In this document: positions 8,043 to 16,795 of the stretch, piece by piece
Position numbering within the stretch: the first letter of the stretch is position 1
How the letters are laid out: every line of letters starts with the position of its first letter
Assembly: GCA_026786345.1 (NCBI GenBank)
Contig: JAJAYD010000170.1
Coordinates: forward strand, 1 to 32,949
DNA length: 32,949 nt
Origin: Chitinophagaceae bacterium
GTDB lineage: Bacteria > Bacteroidota > Bacteroidia > Chitinophagales > Chitinophagaceae
Direction: 5' to 3'
Made by a program: the position numbers and the translations under genes
Notes under the pieces: generated by a model
The model's database searches: none
Seen by the model: the letters and a program-made list of their open reading frames with translations, nothing else
Told to the model about the DNA's origin: nothing

Positions 8043-8591
8043 TGAAGCACGTTAATAGGTAAATCAATCTTACAACTATTTACTAGCCACTCATGAATGC
8101 CGGTAGCATCAACGGGCAACTGCACTTCAAGCTTTAAGGCTGAAGTAATAACCGATTCAAATTCAAACACTTTAAACTTGTCATTTGCTGTTTTGTAAGT
8201 GTAGCATTTTTTACACGAAGACACAGCCCGTGGTTGAATTTGTAATGAATTTTTCAGGCTCCAGCTATGCGACAACCGACCGAGGGGGCATCATCATACC
8301 AATACACCTGGTTTGTGGAAACTTAAAAGGGGTAGCTGTTTATTAAAACAGGCACCGAAATTCACTCGCAGTATTTACTTCATGTCGATACTACCTTCTT
8401 TTCCATCTTCAATTTCCCTCTTTTTAGCGATCCTAAAACATGTTTATATGCGCTACACTCTATTGTTGTTTCTTCGAAACCCTAAAGGGAATATGGCCCA
8501 TTCAAATCAACCTCTCTATTTATTCTTGCAAATATTTATGTAACGAAGGCGTTATTTTCTATGTAGCTAACGTATCAAATACGGATTAATA
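8043..8591. other. Intergenic stretch between convergent genes, with a permease relic
   Basis: No complete gene. The first 270 bp includes a reverse-strand open frame (7961-8275) that overlaps the hemerythrin 3' end. Its peptide looks protein-like (FKVFEFESV, KLEVQLPVDATG), but I recognise no family in it. From about 8311 comes the permease relic listed separately, then AT-rich sequence up to the end of the T9SS protein gene. No convincing terminator hairpin was found between the two convergent genes. Confidence 0.6.
8311..8480 (+). pseudogene. Decayed fragment of an FtsX/MacB-type permease gene
   Basis: The stretch aligns by eye with 11118-11285 inside the intact permease gene. From GGCACCGAAATTCACTCGCA onward about 125 bases match at roughly 85-90 percent, with one 3-bp deletion. 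It still encodes GTEIHSQYLLHVDTTFFSIF, against GTEIHSQDLLYVDSTFFSIF in the intact gene. No start codon, flanking domains or membrane helices remain. The 3' end trails off after CACTCTATTGT. It is either a relic of a local duplication of the permease or of a close paralogue. Confidence 0.82.
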
Positions 8592-10268
8592 CTACCGCAT
8601 TAGAAAAACTGTGCCTTTCACGAGCACTTCTTTTCCGTTGAAAATTCCTTTGATTGTATAAACATAAATACCACTACTTAAATCCTGGTCAAGGTACTTG
8701 CCATTCCAGCCTTGAGAAATATCATTTGTAGTGAAAACAATGCTACCCCAACGGTCGAACACTGAAAAGCCATGCAAAAGCAGTGATGTACCCTGCGGTA
8801 TCCTGAACAAATCATTTTTACCATCACTATTAGGGGTAAAGGCAGTTGGCATATATAATTTGTGAAGAACCTTTACTTGTAAATCTTTGCTTGCAGCGCA
8901 CCCGTTAATATCTAAAACAGACAGGTTAAACACAGTGTCCTGAAAAAGCGGAATAGTTAAAGGGGTCAAAGATATCGGTGTCACTAATGCGCCTGCTGGT
9001 TTCCATATATAGGATGACAGGCTGCCTGAAACAGACGCATTCAACGATGCCTGTTCTCCTGCAAGTATAGTAAACTCCGGTGGCGAAAAAGTAATTAATG
9101 GCGTATCGATTACGGTAACCTTTTCCATATTGGACGAAACCATAGCAGTAAGGGGACAGCCAGGAATGTTGGTGGTTAGATTGCAGGAAACTTTGTCGCC
9201 GTTATTAAACTTATTGTAAATGAAAGTAGGCGTTCCAGATGCTACATTTTGACCATTTATTTGCCATTCGTAATAAGGAATATTACCCGCGTTTTGCGCT
9301 TTTGAAGTAAACGTCGCTGGTTTCCCCACGCATACCTGGGGCAATGAAGCGGCAATTGTTATAGATGGTTGGGGATAGTTACGAACATGAATGACAACTG
9401 TATCTGATGAGGCGCTTGCGCCCGTCTTGCACCGGGAATCCTGGTCAACAGTTACTATACAGGTTACAACATCACCATCCTGTAGGGTTTTGCTGCTAAA
9501 AAACCCTGTTGTTTCTCCTGTCGAGATTCCATTTATTTTCCAATTTAGTGCAGGGTTAGGTCCACCGTTTGCGAGGGCAGTAAATAGGATAGTCTCTCCC
9601 TTGCAAATGTTTGTTTTAGATGGCTTAATCTCAATCTTAGGATGAATAAGGGGATAAACGTAGAGGGTTAATTGAGAAGTGGCAGAACGCTCTGAACCCG
9701 GACAAGACGGTGAAGAAATGGTTAAGGTGCATTTTACCTTTGCACCATTGGTGAGGCTGCTGGTGGTGTATATAGGACTGTTGTTACCGACTGGCACATC
9801 ATTCACCGTCCATTGGAAAAAAGGTATTTCGTTTCCATAAAAAGAAGTAGTGGTAAAAGTAGTGACGTTGCCTTCACAAACTAAGGGATCATAATTACTT
9901 ACTGTGATGAGCGGTGCAACATCGTTAACAACCCGGATAATGACTTTATTGCTTGTGATAGTTGTATCCACCCCGCAAGCTGTACGGCTGATATACTCGC
10001 AAATTACCACATCACTATCTTTAAAACCTGCGAAAGTAAAATCAGGATTGTTGAGGCCTGCATCAATGTTATTCCTTTTCCATTTATAGACAATCCCGGT
10101 TCCCTCATTTGTTACTTTCGCAGTAATAATTATGGATGTGCCGACACAAATATTATTTTGACTTTCACTGATCATTATTGTTGGGACACATGGATCAACC
10201 AGGTCTGTTCTCCCGGCCAGCAATCTTAAGGGAAGGACAATGAAGATAACCAGGTAATATTTTAACAT
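8592..10268 (-). CDS. Secreted Ig-repeat protein with type B T9SS sorting domain (CHU_C/gliding-motility-associated C-terminus)
   Basis: 558 residues, exported by Sec (MLKYYLVIFIVLPLRLLAG) and then probably carried across the outer membrane by the type IX system. The last 89 residues (from about 470) match the gliding-motility-associated C-terminal domain: MPTAFTPNSDGKNDLF, FSVFDRWGSIVF, GWNGK and GIYVYTIKG. The rest holds four Ig-like repeats of about 95 residues, each opening with a Cys-x-Gly turn (NICVGTS, LVCEGNV, NICKGET, QVCVGKP). A PKD-like module follows (SSYIWKPAGAL). No catalytic domain is visible, so it is likely an adhesin or surface protein. It stands alone between the permease relic and the intact permease; no functional link to neighbours is apparent. 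Confidence 0.92.
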   Translation of the reverse strand: MLKYYLVIFIVLPLRLLAGRTDLVDPCVPTIMISESQNNICVGTSIIITAKVTNEGTGIVYKWKRNNIDAGLNNPDFTFAGFKDSDVVICEYISRTACGVDTTITSNKVIIRVVNDVAPLITVSNYDPLVCEGNVTTFTTTSFYGNEIPFFQWTVNDVPVGNNSPIYTTSSLTNGAKVKCTLTISSPSCPGSERSATSQLTLYVYPLIHPKIEIKPSKTNICKGETILFTALANGGPNPALNWKINGISTGETTGFFSSKTLQDGDVVTCIVTVDQDSRCKTGASASSDTVVIHVRNYPQPSITIAASLPQVCVGKPATFTSKAQNAGNIPYYEWQINGQNVASGTPTFIYNKFNNGDKVSCNLTTNIPGCPLTAMVSSNMEKVTVIDTPLITFSPPEFTILAGEQASLNASVSGSLSSYIWKPAGALVTPISLTPLTIPLFQDTVFNLSVLDINGCAASKDLQVKVLHKLYMPTAFTPNSDGKNDLFRIPQGTSLLLHGFSVFDRWGSIVFTTNDISQGWNGKYLDQDLSSGIYVYTIKGIFNGKEVLVKGTVFLMR

Positions 10269-10833
10269 CAGTCATTAAAACTAAAACAATTTTCAAATAG
10301 GCGTTTTTTACTATGGCCATACCGGCCAAACTATTCTGATTTAAAGATCGAACTAAATTTAAAGAGGTTATTATAGAATTAAAAAATAGGGGTTGATTAA
10401 TATTTTGAGTGCCAGGAGTAATAGCGAGCTAAGGTGTACATAAGATATTTTTGTCGCCCTGGCTATTCTTAGAAACCCTAATTTCAGAACTTCTTACTTC
10501 CCGCAGATTCAAGTGCAGGCTTTTTTTATTTTTTTTGAGCCAGGCAATTGAGCGCTAATAAGGCTTTTGTTGCGTCGCACTCGTGTACTGTAGAATAACC
10601 AGCGGCACTTTTAATTTGCGACTAAAACTAAATTTCTAATTAGCAGGTAAGGAGTTCTGAATTTATAAAGTAGCAGCCATACCTGGTTTATAAAAGCATT
10701 TACAAAACCGAACACCAATGTATCATAAACGTACACTTCATTTACAAAAAAAGTTTTTAAAAGGTTGATTCTAAGCGATATGTTGAACTGGCATTTCAAT
10801 TGTAGCCGTTGAGGTTCATAATCCTGCATATGT
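10269..10833. other. Intergenic region upstream of the permease, contains a 24-bp dispersed repeat
   Basis: AT-rich, no supported gene. A reverse-strand open frame at 10611-10829 has no recognisable domain and no homologous hint. The region holds the GTTGCGTCGCACTC repeat (10569-10592) and a small TGGCC/GGCCA inverted pair near 10314. The divergent starts at 10268 and 10834 imply that promoters for both genes lie here, but no clean TAnnTTTG box was placed. Confidence 0.5.
10569..10592 (+). repeat. Dispersed repeat, copy 1 (GTTGCGTCGCACTC-N4-ACTGTA)
   Basis: GTTGCGTCGCACTC followed by four variable bases and ACTGTA. The same 24-bp layout recurs in the same orientation at 22418-22441, with 20 of 24 bases identical. 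Both copies lie in or near gene 5' regions. Probably a dispersed intergenic repeat; function unknown. Confidence 0.6.
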
Positions 10834-13230
10834 ATGTTTAAAAGCTATTTAAAAATTGCCTGGAGAAACTTGTTGCGCAACAAAGTTTATTCGTTTATAA
10901 ATATTGCCGGTTTAAGTATTGGACTTGCCTGTGCAATGCTCATTATTTTATATGTAAAGGATGAAGTGAGCTACGACCGTTTTCATAAAAATGTACCTAA
11001 CATTTATCGTATTGTCACCAACAATAAAAGTAATGATGGCGTTGAACGCAAAGATGGCAATACGGGTTACCTGCAGGGACCAAAGTTTGCACAAAATGTG
11101 CCGGGCATACAATCTTTTGTAAGGATTAAAAGCGGTTCGGAAGATATTAAAACAGGCACCGAAATTCACTCGCAGGATTTACTTTATGTCGATTCTACCT
11201 TTTTTTCCATCTTCACTTTCCCGCTTATTAGCGGCGATGCTAAAACATGTTTAAACGAGCCACACTCTATTGTCATTTCCGAAGAAATGGCAAAAAAACA
11301 GTTTGGTAATACGGAGGCTGTAGGAAAGGTAATTATGGTAAAACAAGAGAGTTCGTTTGAACCCTACAACGTAACTGCTGTCGCTAAAAAAACCCCGCAA
11401 AACTCTTCCATTCATTTTGATGTACTGCTGCCCTTTGTAGTGCCAACGGGTGAAGGAACTGATAATGAAGCCTGGTTCAACTTTTTTCTAAACACTTTTG
11501 TGGTGCTACATCCGCAGGCAAAAATTGAGCAGGTTAATAAGCAGATGCAACAATTTTATGCAAGCGATTCCAAAGATGCTTTGGCCAAAATATATGAAAG
11601 ATTTGGAGATGTGGTGGGTAGCAGCAGCTATTTTTTGCAACCTTTTATTGATATGCACCTTAACACAGAATTACCTGCGCAAAACGGTTTATCCGATGCC
11701 AGTAACCCGGTGTACTCCTATATTTTATCAGGCATTGCGTTATTTATTTTGCTGATTGCCTGTATCAATTTTATCAACCTCACCATAGCCAGGTCCGTTA
11801 GAAGAGCAAAAGAAATTGGTATTCGTAAAGTGGTAGGCAGCCAAAGAAAACAATTGATTGTACAGTTTTTAGGCGAGTCGTTTTTGCTTTGTTTGCTGGC
11901 ATTTGTTTTTGCCATTTTAATTGTTGAGCTAAGCTTACCGGTGTTTAATAATCTTGCAAACAAAAGCCTGGCACTCTCCTATTTGCTCGACGCCAAACTG
12001 GTTGCAGGCTTGCTGTTTTTATTTACCATTACTGCATTCCTCTCTGGCTTTTACCCGGCGGTTATTTTGTCGGGCTATAACCCGGTGCAAACCTTGTACA
12101 GCCGCTTTACTATTGGCGGCAAAAACTATCTTCAAAAATCACTGGTTGTTTTGCAGTTTTCCCTCGCCTCTTTTTTAATCATTGCCACCTTTACTATTTA
12201 TGAGCAGTTTAATTATCTCACCAGCGAAAAGTTAGGTTACGACGACAGCAACCTGGTAACATTTGGCAAGAATGATTTAAAACGCAGTGAACTAAGTATT
12301 TTAAAATCGGAGCTGAAAAAGAATACGGGCATACAGGAAGTATCTGCAAAAAATGGTGGCGGCTGGAGCACTGCAGCTAAGGTAAATGGCGACTCAATTA
12401 TCAACTTCGAATACGAAACAATAGACGAAGCATATTTACCCATGCTTAAAATACCTATGCAGCAGGGCCGGAATTTTTCTCCGTCGTTCCCGTCCGATTC
12501 TTCGCAATCAGTAATCGTAAATGAGACCTTCGTAAAAAAAGCCGGGTGGAAAAATCCGCTTGGGCAGGAGGTTAATTTTTGGTATGATGAAAATCAACGC
12601 TACCAGGTAATTGGCGTAGTGCCCGATTATCATTACAAGCCTTTGAACCGGCAAATAGGTGCCCAATTGTTTACTATGAAAAACGCCAACCAATATGGTA
12701 TGGCCCTCGTTAAAATAAAACCTCATACAGAGACTTCCAGCTTAAAGCATATTGAAGCAACGTTTAAAAAAATGTTTCCCTTCAACCCTTACAGTTACAG
12801 TTTTAAAGAAGAAGAAAACATAAAAAATTATGAGGCGGAGGCTAAGTGGAAACAGATCATGTTCTTCAGCGCTATCATAACTATTTTTATTTCGTGCATA
12901 GGTTTATTTGGTTTGTCGGTGCTTTCTGCGGAAAAACGAACAAAAGAAATTGGCATACGCAAAGTGTTGGGTGCTTCGGTAAATAATGTGGTAACCATTT
13001 TATCAAAAGACTTTTTAAAACTGGTGCTGGTTGCTCTACTCATTGCTATTCCGCTGGCATGGCTTGCCGCTGGCAAATGGCTCGAAAACTATCCATATAG
13101 AATTAATCCTGGCTGGCAACTTTTTGCTGCCGGCGGTTTGTTGGTTCTATTAATTGCCCTGGTTACAGTTAGCTTCCAGGCAATTAAAGCAGCAATAGCA
13201 AACCCGGTTAAAAGTTTAAGAACGGAGTAA
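10834..13230 (+). CDS. ABC transporter permease, FtsX/MacB-type (798 aa)
   Basis: Large inner-membrane permease with the duplicated MacB layout. The N-terminus is MFKSYLKIAWRNLLRNKVYS, with TM1 at about 20-42, then a periplasmic domain to about 285. The first FtsX domain follows with RSVRRAKEIGIRKVVGSQR, then TM helices, a second periplasmic domain and a second FtsX domain (EKRTKEIGIRKVLGASVNNV). The gene ends in NPVKSLRTE. Bacteroidota have many such orphan permeases; the ATPase partner is not in this window. Its substrate cannot be told from sequence: family members handle macrolides, lipoproteins or peptides, or act in mechanotransmission. A relic of a related gene sits at 8311-8480. Confidence 0.93.
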   Translation: MFKSYLKIAWRNLLRNKVYSFINIAGLSIGLACAMLIILYVKDEVSYDRFHKNVPNIYRIVTNNKSNDGVERKDGNTGYLQGPKFAQNVPGIQSFVRIKSGSEDIKTGTEIHSQDLLYVDSTFFSIFTFPLISGDAKTCLNEPHSIVISEEMAKKQFGNTEAVGKVIMVKQESSFEPYNVTAVAKKTPQNSSIHFDVLLPFVVPTGEGTDNEAWFNFFLNTFVVLHPQAKIEQVNKQMQQFYASDSKDALAKIYERFGDVVGSSSYFLQPFIDMHLNTELPAQNGLSDASNPVYSYILSGIALFILLIACINFINLTIARSVRRAKEIGIRKVVGSQRKQLIVQFLGESFLLCLLAFVFAILIVELSLPVFNNLANKSLALSYLLDAKLVAGLLFLFTITAFLSGFYPAVILSGYNPVQTLYSRFTIGGKNYLQKSLVVLQFSLASFLIIATFTIYEQFNYLTSEKLGYDDSNLVTFGKNDLKRSELSILKSELKKNTGIQEVSAKNGGGWSTAAKVNGDSIINFEYETIDEAYLPMLKIPMQQGRNFSPSFPSDSSQSVIVNETFVKKAGWKNPLGQEVNFWYDENQRYQVIGVVPDYHYKPLNRQIGAQLFTMKNANQYGMALVKIKPHTETSSLKHIEATFKKMFPFNPYSYSFKEEENIKNYEAEAKWKQIMFFSAIITIFISCIGLFGLSVLSAEKRTKEIGIRKVLGASVNNVVTILSKDFLKLVLVALLIAIPLAWLAAGKWLENYPYRINPGWQLFAAGGLLVLLIALVTVSFQAIKAAIANPVKSLRTE

Positions 13231-13233
13231 AGG

Positions 13234-13337
13234 TGAGTGGTGAGTGGTGAGTTGTCAATGATCCACGGTCAATGGTTAATGGTAAATGGTCAATGGTCAA
13301 TGGTAAATGGTCAATGGTAAATTATGAGTAATGAGTA
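13234..13337 (+). repeat. Period-7 tandem repeat array (TGAGTGG, NAATGGT, ATGAGTA units)
   Basis: Starts four bases after the permease stop. Three TGAGTGG-like units occupy 13234-13254, seven consecutive NAATGGT units (N = C, T, A, C, C, A, C) occupy 13270-13318, and two ATGAGTA units follow at 13323-13337. All share a 7-bp period. A related run of three ATGAGNT units lies at 30158-30178. Likely replication-slippage repeats of a type common in intergenic DNA of this group; no coding function. Confidence 0.85.
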
Positions 13338-13699
13338 ATTTTAAATGATGAGTTATGAATGGTGAAGAATTTTTAGAATGGAACTATAGATTATTCATTG
13401 AACATAAATGCAAACCTGTCATGCTTGTGAAGGGTTGCTCTTTTGTACATATTGGATGCCCCGCAGCAGGATGTAATAGAAGACTGAAGTTCAATAAATG
13501 ATGTAAACGTATAAGTGAATGACACCACTTGTACCGGTAGCTCCCAAACAATATCAATAACCATCAGCGGTCAATATCCTTCCATATCTCCGGTGTTGAA
13601 TAACAAAGTCAAACGCTAAGTCTCTAACGCTATATCTTAGCAAATGCCGGGCAGCAATTAGTTTTGCCCGCGAAACACCAGCATGTATACAAGCAAAAC
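13338..13699. other. Intergenic region before the dipeptidase gene
   Basis: No gene supported. It contains a possible Bacteroidota -7 box, TAGTTTTG, at 13659-13666, about 34 bp before the chosen ATG. No matching TTG element was found 19-21 bp further upstream. A TTG at 13664 could extend the dipeptidase frame, but it falls inside this box and precedes the natural signal peptide. The remainder shows no repeats or hairpins of note. Confidence 0.4.
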
Positions 13700-14869
13700 A
13701 TGAGACTATATTTATTAATAATCGGGCTGGCTTTTACCGGCCAACTGCCTGCACAATCTTACCAGAAGATCCATACCAAAGCCATTGTTGTTGACACCCA
13801 CAACGATATACTGATGAAGGCTGCAGATGAAGGAATTGCGTTTGATCGTGACCTTACCGGCATAACGCACAGCGACCTGCTGCGTATGAAAAAAGGAGGA
13901 CTGGATGTTCAAATATTTTCGGTGTATTGCGATGGTGATGTTAAGAATGCTTATAAGTATGCCAACAGGGAAATGGATAGCCTGGATGCCATTGCTGAAC
14001 GCAACACTGATAAAATTATTAAGGTCTCGGGCTACAGGCAATTGATGAAAGTAGTAAAGCAACATAAGATAGCTGCTATGTTTGGCGTAGAAGGCGGCCA
14101 TATGATAGAAAATGACCTGGGAAAGCTGGATGCATTATATAAGCGTGGTGCCCGCTATCTAACCCTAACGCATAATATTGCACCCGCCTGGGCTACGAGT
14201 GCCGCAGATGAAACCAGCGGAAAAATACTACCACACAAAGGGCTCACGGATTTTGGTAAGCAAGTAGTAAGACGCATGAACGAACTGGGTATGATGATAG
14301 ATGTAAGCCATGCCGGGGATCAAACTTTTTGGGATGTGATGCAGCTAACCACAAAGCCGGTTATTGCTTCGCACAGTTCGGTATATTCGCTGGTACACAG
14401 CCGCCGTAATTTAAAAGATGACCAGATAAAAGCCATTGCTAAAAACGGGGGCGTTATACAAATCAATTTTAATCCCGGCTTTATTGACAGCACTTTTGAT
14501 GAAAAAGAAAAGATCTTTCTTACGAGGCACAAAGCAGAAATAGATTCGCTTAAAAAAACAGGTATGCAGGAATTTTATGTTGGCAATAGCTTGTATCATA
14601 AATATGCTGCCGAAATACAAAGCATTCGTCCACCCCTTGCCAATGTGATAGACCATATTGAATACATTATTAAATTGGTTGGAGCTGATTATGCGGGTCT
14701 CGGTTCCGACTTTGATGGCATTACCCTTACACCACTGCAATTAAATGATGTTACTGACTATCCTGAAATAACAAAAGCACTGGTAGCAAAAGGCTACAGT
14801 AAAAAAGACATTACAAAAATTCTTGGTGGAAATTTATTGAGAGTGCTAAAAGCCAATGAGAGCAATTAA
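13700..14869 (+). CDS. Exported membrane dipeptidase, peptidase family M19
   Basis: Zinc dipeptidase related to renal dipeptidase; it hydrolyses dipeptides, in bacteria often including D-amino acid or beta-lactam-like substrates. 389 residues from the ATG at 13700, chosen because it starts directly with the signal peptide MRLYLLIIGLAFTGQLPAQ. Metal-site residues are in place: H34 and D36 (VDTHNDI), bridging E131 (FGVEGGH), H204 (DVSHAG), H225 (IASHSS) and D337 (LGSDFDG), plus the HSRRNLKDDQ segment. Periplasmic location is expected from the leader. It is a lone gene on the plus strand, between the repeat array and the decayed denitrification-locus copy. Confidence 0.94.
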   Translation: MRLYLLIIGLAFTGQLPAQSYQKIHTKAIVVDTHNDILMKAADEGIAFDRDLTGITHSDLLRMKKGGLDVQIFSVYCDGDVKNAYKYANREMDSLDAIAERNTDKIIKVSGYRQLMKVVKQHKIAAMFGVEGGHMIENDLGKLDALYKRGARYLTLTHNIAPAWATSAADETSGKILPHKGLTDFGKQVVRRMNELGMMIDVSHAGDQTFWDVMQLTTKPVIASHSSVYSLVHSRRNLKDDQIKAIAKNGGVIQINFNPGFIDSTFDEKEKIFLTRHKAEIDSLKKTGMQEFYVGNSLYHKYAAEIQSIRPPLANVIDHIEYIIKLVGADYAGLGSDFDGITLTPLQLNDVTDYPEITKALVAKGYSKKDITKILGGNLLRVLKANESN

Positions 14870-15070
14870 AATAAACCCATCAACCTGTAGCCAAAAGAAA
14901 GAACCGTCAATGCCAACCAAACCGGGGAATAAAAACAACTTCGTCAGTTAACAACAGGGATGAAATCAATCGCAAACATGTTCCAGGATTTACTACATAT
15001 CCCGGTCCAACACATTTAGAAATATCCATAAAATGTACTAAGCTTTTTTGAATGGGTCAATTTCCATGTT

Positions 15071-15501
15071 AGAAGTAGGCTTTACACACTGGCATTGAGT
15101 GGTTTCATATTAAAGTTTGTTTTACAGCGGTTCTCCATACATGCCAGGATAGCGCTATTAGCCTTTGGTTTCAGGCCTGTTATTATTGGCTACCAACATT
15201 AAATATTCCTGGTATTTGTATTGCTGTACCTGTTGGGGTTACTTGCAGAAAAAAACATTATTCCAGTAGGTGTAACCTTGTCGAAATGGGCGCTTATTAT
15301 TTTAGCGGTGCCGTAATTATTAACGAAGTATTGTTGGGTTTACAGGGCTTTGCATCCATCACTTACCATTATTTTCCCTCGCTCAATTTTCTTTTATTTG
15401 TAAACACTGTGCTTTTGCCGGCAAGGGCTATCCTCATCTATATATCTTGGTTACAAAAAATTGATCACCCTATTTAAAGAATCAAGAATGAGAACAATTG
15501 A
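15071..15501 (+). pseudogene. Broken 3' copy of the His-rich membrane protein gene
   Basis: Matches 7045-7477 of the intact gene over its last third. The frame reads LYTLALSGFILKFVLQRFSI (15081-15140), meets TAA at 15200-15202 in place of a leucine codon, then continues through LGLLAEKNIIPVGVTLSKWA. A single T deletion near 15300 shifts the frame, after which FSGAVIINEVLLGLQGFASI is read in the next phase. The first 270 codons are absent; the 200 bp before (14870-15070) show no resemblance to the parent and no other feature. This is a decayed duplicate, not a functional gene. Confidence 0.9.
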
Positions 15502-15565
15502 GTCCTTAAACCCATATTCGTTTTGGTAAAGCAACTATCCTTTAAACGAAATGTAAACAGTTTGT

Positions 15566-15605
15566 ATGATAAAGCCGACACCTATAAAAAGAGATAAAAT
15601 CCTGC
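15566..15605 (+). pseudogene. Relic of the hemerythrin gene start
   Basis: ATGATAAAGCC...AAAAAGAGATAAAA at 15566-15600 corresponds to the first fifteen or so codons of the hemerythrin gene (7554 onward), at the same relative distance after the membrane-protein copy. The match ends at about 15600 and the rest of the gene is missing. The spacer between the two relics also resembles 7478-7553, so both came from a single duplicated segment. Confidence 0.75.
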
Positions 15606-15636
15606 ATAATTAATGAGCTACAAATTTTAGTTGTAT

Positions 15637-16638
15637 TTATAAACCTGATAAAATCAGCAGCGTTAGCCCTGAAACAAAAAAGAAGAACATTGCTGTTACT
15701 AATGCGTTAGTTCCCTTGGGTGAATTTTTAAATTCTTTCCAGATAAAAACGCCCCACAGAGCGGCAATTAAAGTGGCGCCTTGCCCTAAGCCATAAGAGA
15801 TTGCCGGACCGGCTTTACCTGCGGCGATTAAGTTGAATGAATTACCAAGCCCCCAAATCAATCCACCCAAAATGCCCGTGGAATGTGTACGAAAATTGCC
15901 ACGAAAATATGCGGCATAACTGGTAGGCTCCCCAACAAAAGGCTTTTTGATAAGAATGGAATTAAAAAGAAAATTGCTCAGAAAAATACCAATTGAAAAT
16001 ATGAATACGGCAGTGTAAGGTGTCATCTTTCCAACCGCCGGAGAAACAAAATTTTCAAGATCCATAGAGGCTGCGATGAAGCGATAAAACAACGACATGA
16101 GCACACCTGCAACCAGGGAAAGAACGATCCCTTTTGTAGAAACTTTTTGTTCACCAACATCCTTCTTTCTATAAGCTGCAGCATTAAATAATATAGCGAT
16201 CGCCACCATTGCCACACCTGCAAACAACAACACAGCATTTCCCTTTTGATCGGCTGAATAATTTACAATTACCCCCAGCACCAAGGCAATACCAATGCCC
16301 ACGGGAAAGGCAACAGCCATACCTGCAATTGCTATTGCAGCCGACAATAAAATGTTGGCAGCATTAAAAATTAAACCGCCTATCAATGCACTGCCGATGT
16401 TGGATGAACTTGCCTGCTTTAGATCGGTTATAAAACTTCTGCCTTCATCACCCATGCTGCCCAAAGTAAACGCTGAGATGATGGAGAACAATAAAATTCC
16501 GATTACGTAATCCCAATAAAATAGTTCGAACCTCCAGCTTTTAGCAGCAAGCTTTTGTGTGTTTGCCCACGAACCCCAGCACAACATGGTGATGACACAA
16601 AAGAGTATAGCAGTTGAATAAGATTGAATGATGAACAT
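15637..16638 (-). CDS. Sugar transporter of the GRP/RhaT-like drug/metabolite superfamily
   Basis: 333 residues, about ten hydrophobic helices and no soluble domains, typical of the ten-helix DMT fold. The start (ILFCVITMLCWGSWANTQKLA) and segments such as AFPVGIGIALVLGVIVNY, SYGLGQGATLIAALWGVFIWKEF and the C-terminal helix fit GRP-family sugar porters (glucose/ribose uptake) and the related RhaT proteins. The next gene upstream on the same strand, 157 bp away, is ribokinase. Uptake of ribose or a nucleoside-derived sugar is therefore a reasonable guess, but substrate is inference. Confidence 0.85.
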   Translation of the reverse strand: MFIIQSYSTAILFCVITMLCWGSWANTQKLAAKSWRFELFYWDYVIGILLFSIISAFTLGSMGDEGRSFITDLKQASSSNIGSALIGGLIFNAANILLSAAIAIAGMAVAFPVGIGIALVLGVIVNYSADQKGNAVLLFAGVAMVAIAILFNAAAYRKKDVGEQKVSTKGIVLSLVAGVLMSLFYRFIAASMDLENFVSPAVGKMTPYTAVFIFSIGIFLSNFLFNSILIKKPFVGEPTSYAAYFRGNFRTHSTGILGGLIWGLGNSFNLIAAGKAGPAISYGLGQGATLIAALWGVFIWKEFKNSPKGTNALVTAMFFFFVSGLTLLILSGL

Positions 16639-16760
16639 AATTTGATTGGGTTTGTTTTATTTAAAGGCTTTGAAAACGGATTCCACTAATATGAAAGATA
16701 TGAACGGTTTATTTTGCCTGTTAATTGATTGTTTATTTTACAACTTAACTAATCCATTTT

Positions 16761-16780
16761 AATCCGTGTCATCCGTGTTC
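16761..16780 (+). repeat. Short tandem repeat ATCCGTGT-C-ATCCGTGT between transporter and ribokinase genes
   Basis: ATCCGTGT occurs twice in a row with a 9-bp period (16762-16769 and 16771-16778), preceded by a looser AATCCATTTT. It lies just after the ribokinase 3' end. It resembles the short CYGTGT-type intergenic repeats also seen at 27035-27131. No coding role. Confidence 0.5.
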
Positions 16781-16795
16781 CGCATTCGCTATGCT

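Noticed and set aside
8313-8543. 76-codon plus-strand frame in the permease relic
   Set aside because: It is in a different phase from the relic's ancestral frame, so the frame is chance.
10611-10829. 72-codon minus-strand frame upstream of the permease
   Set aside because: No domain, leader or homologous hint; low-complexity hydrophobic composition typical of AT-rich non-coding DNA.
15286-15477. 63-codon plus-strand frame with good similarity to the His-rich membrane protein
   Set aside because: It is only the post-frameshift end of the decayed copy, without a start or the rest of the protein; listed as pseudogene instead.
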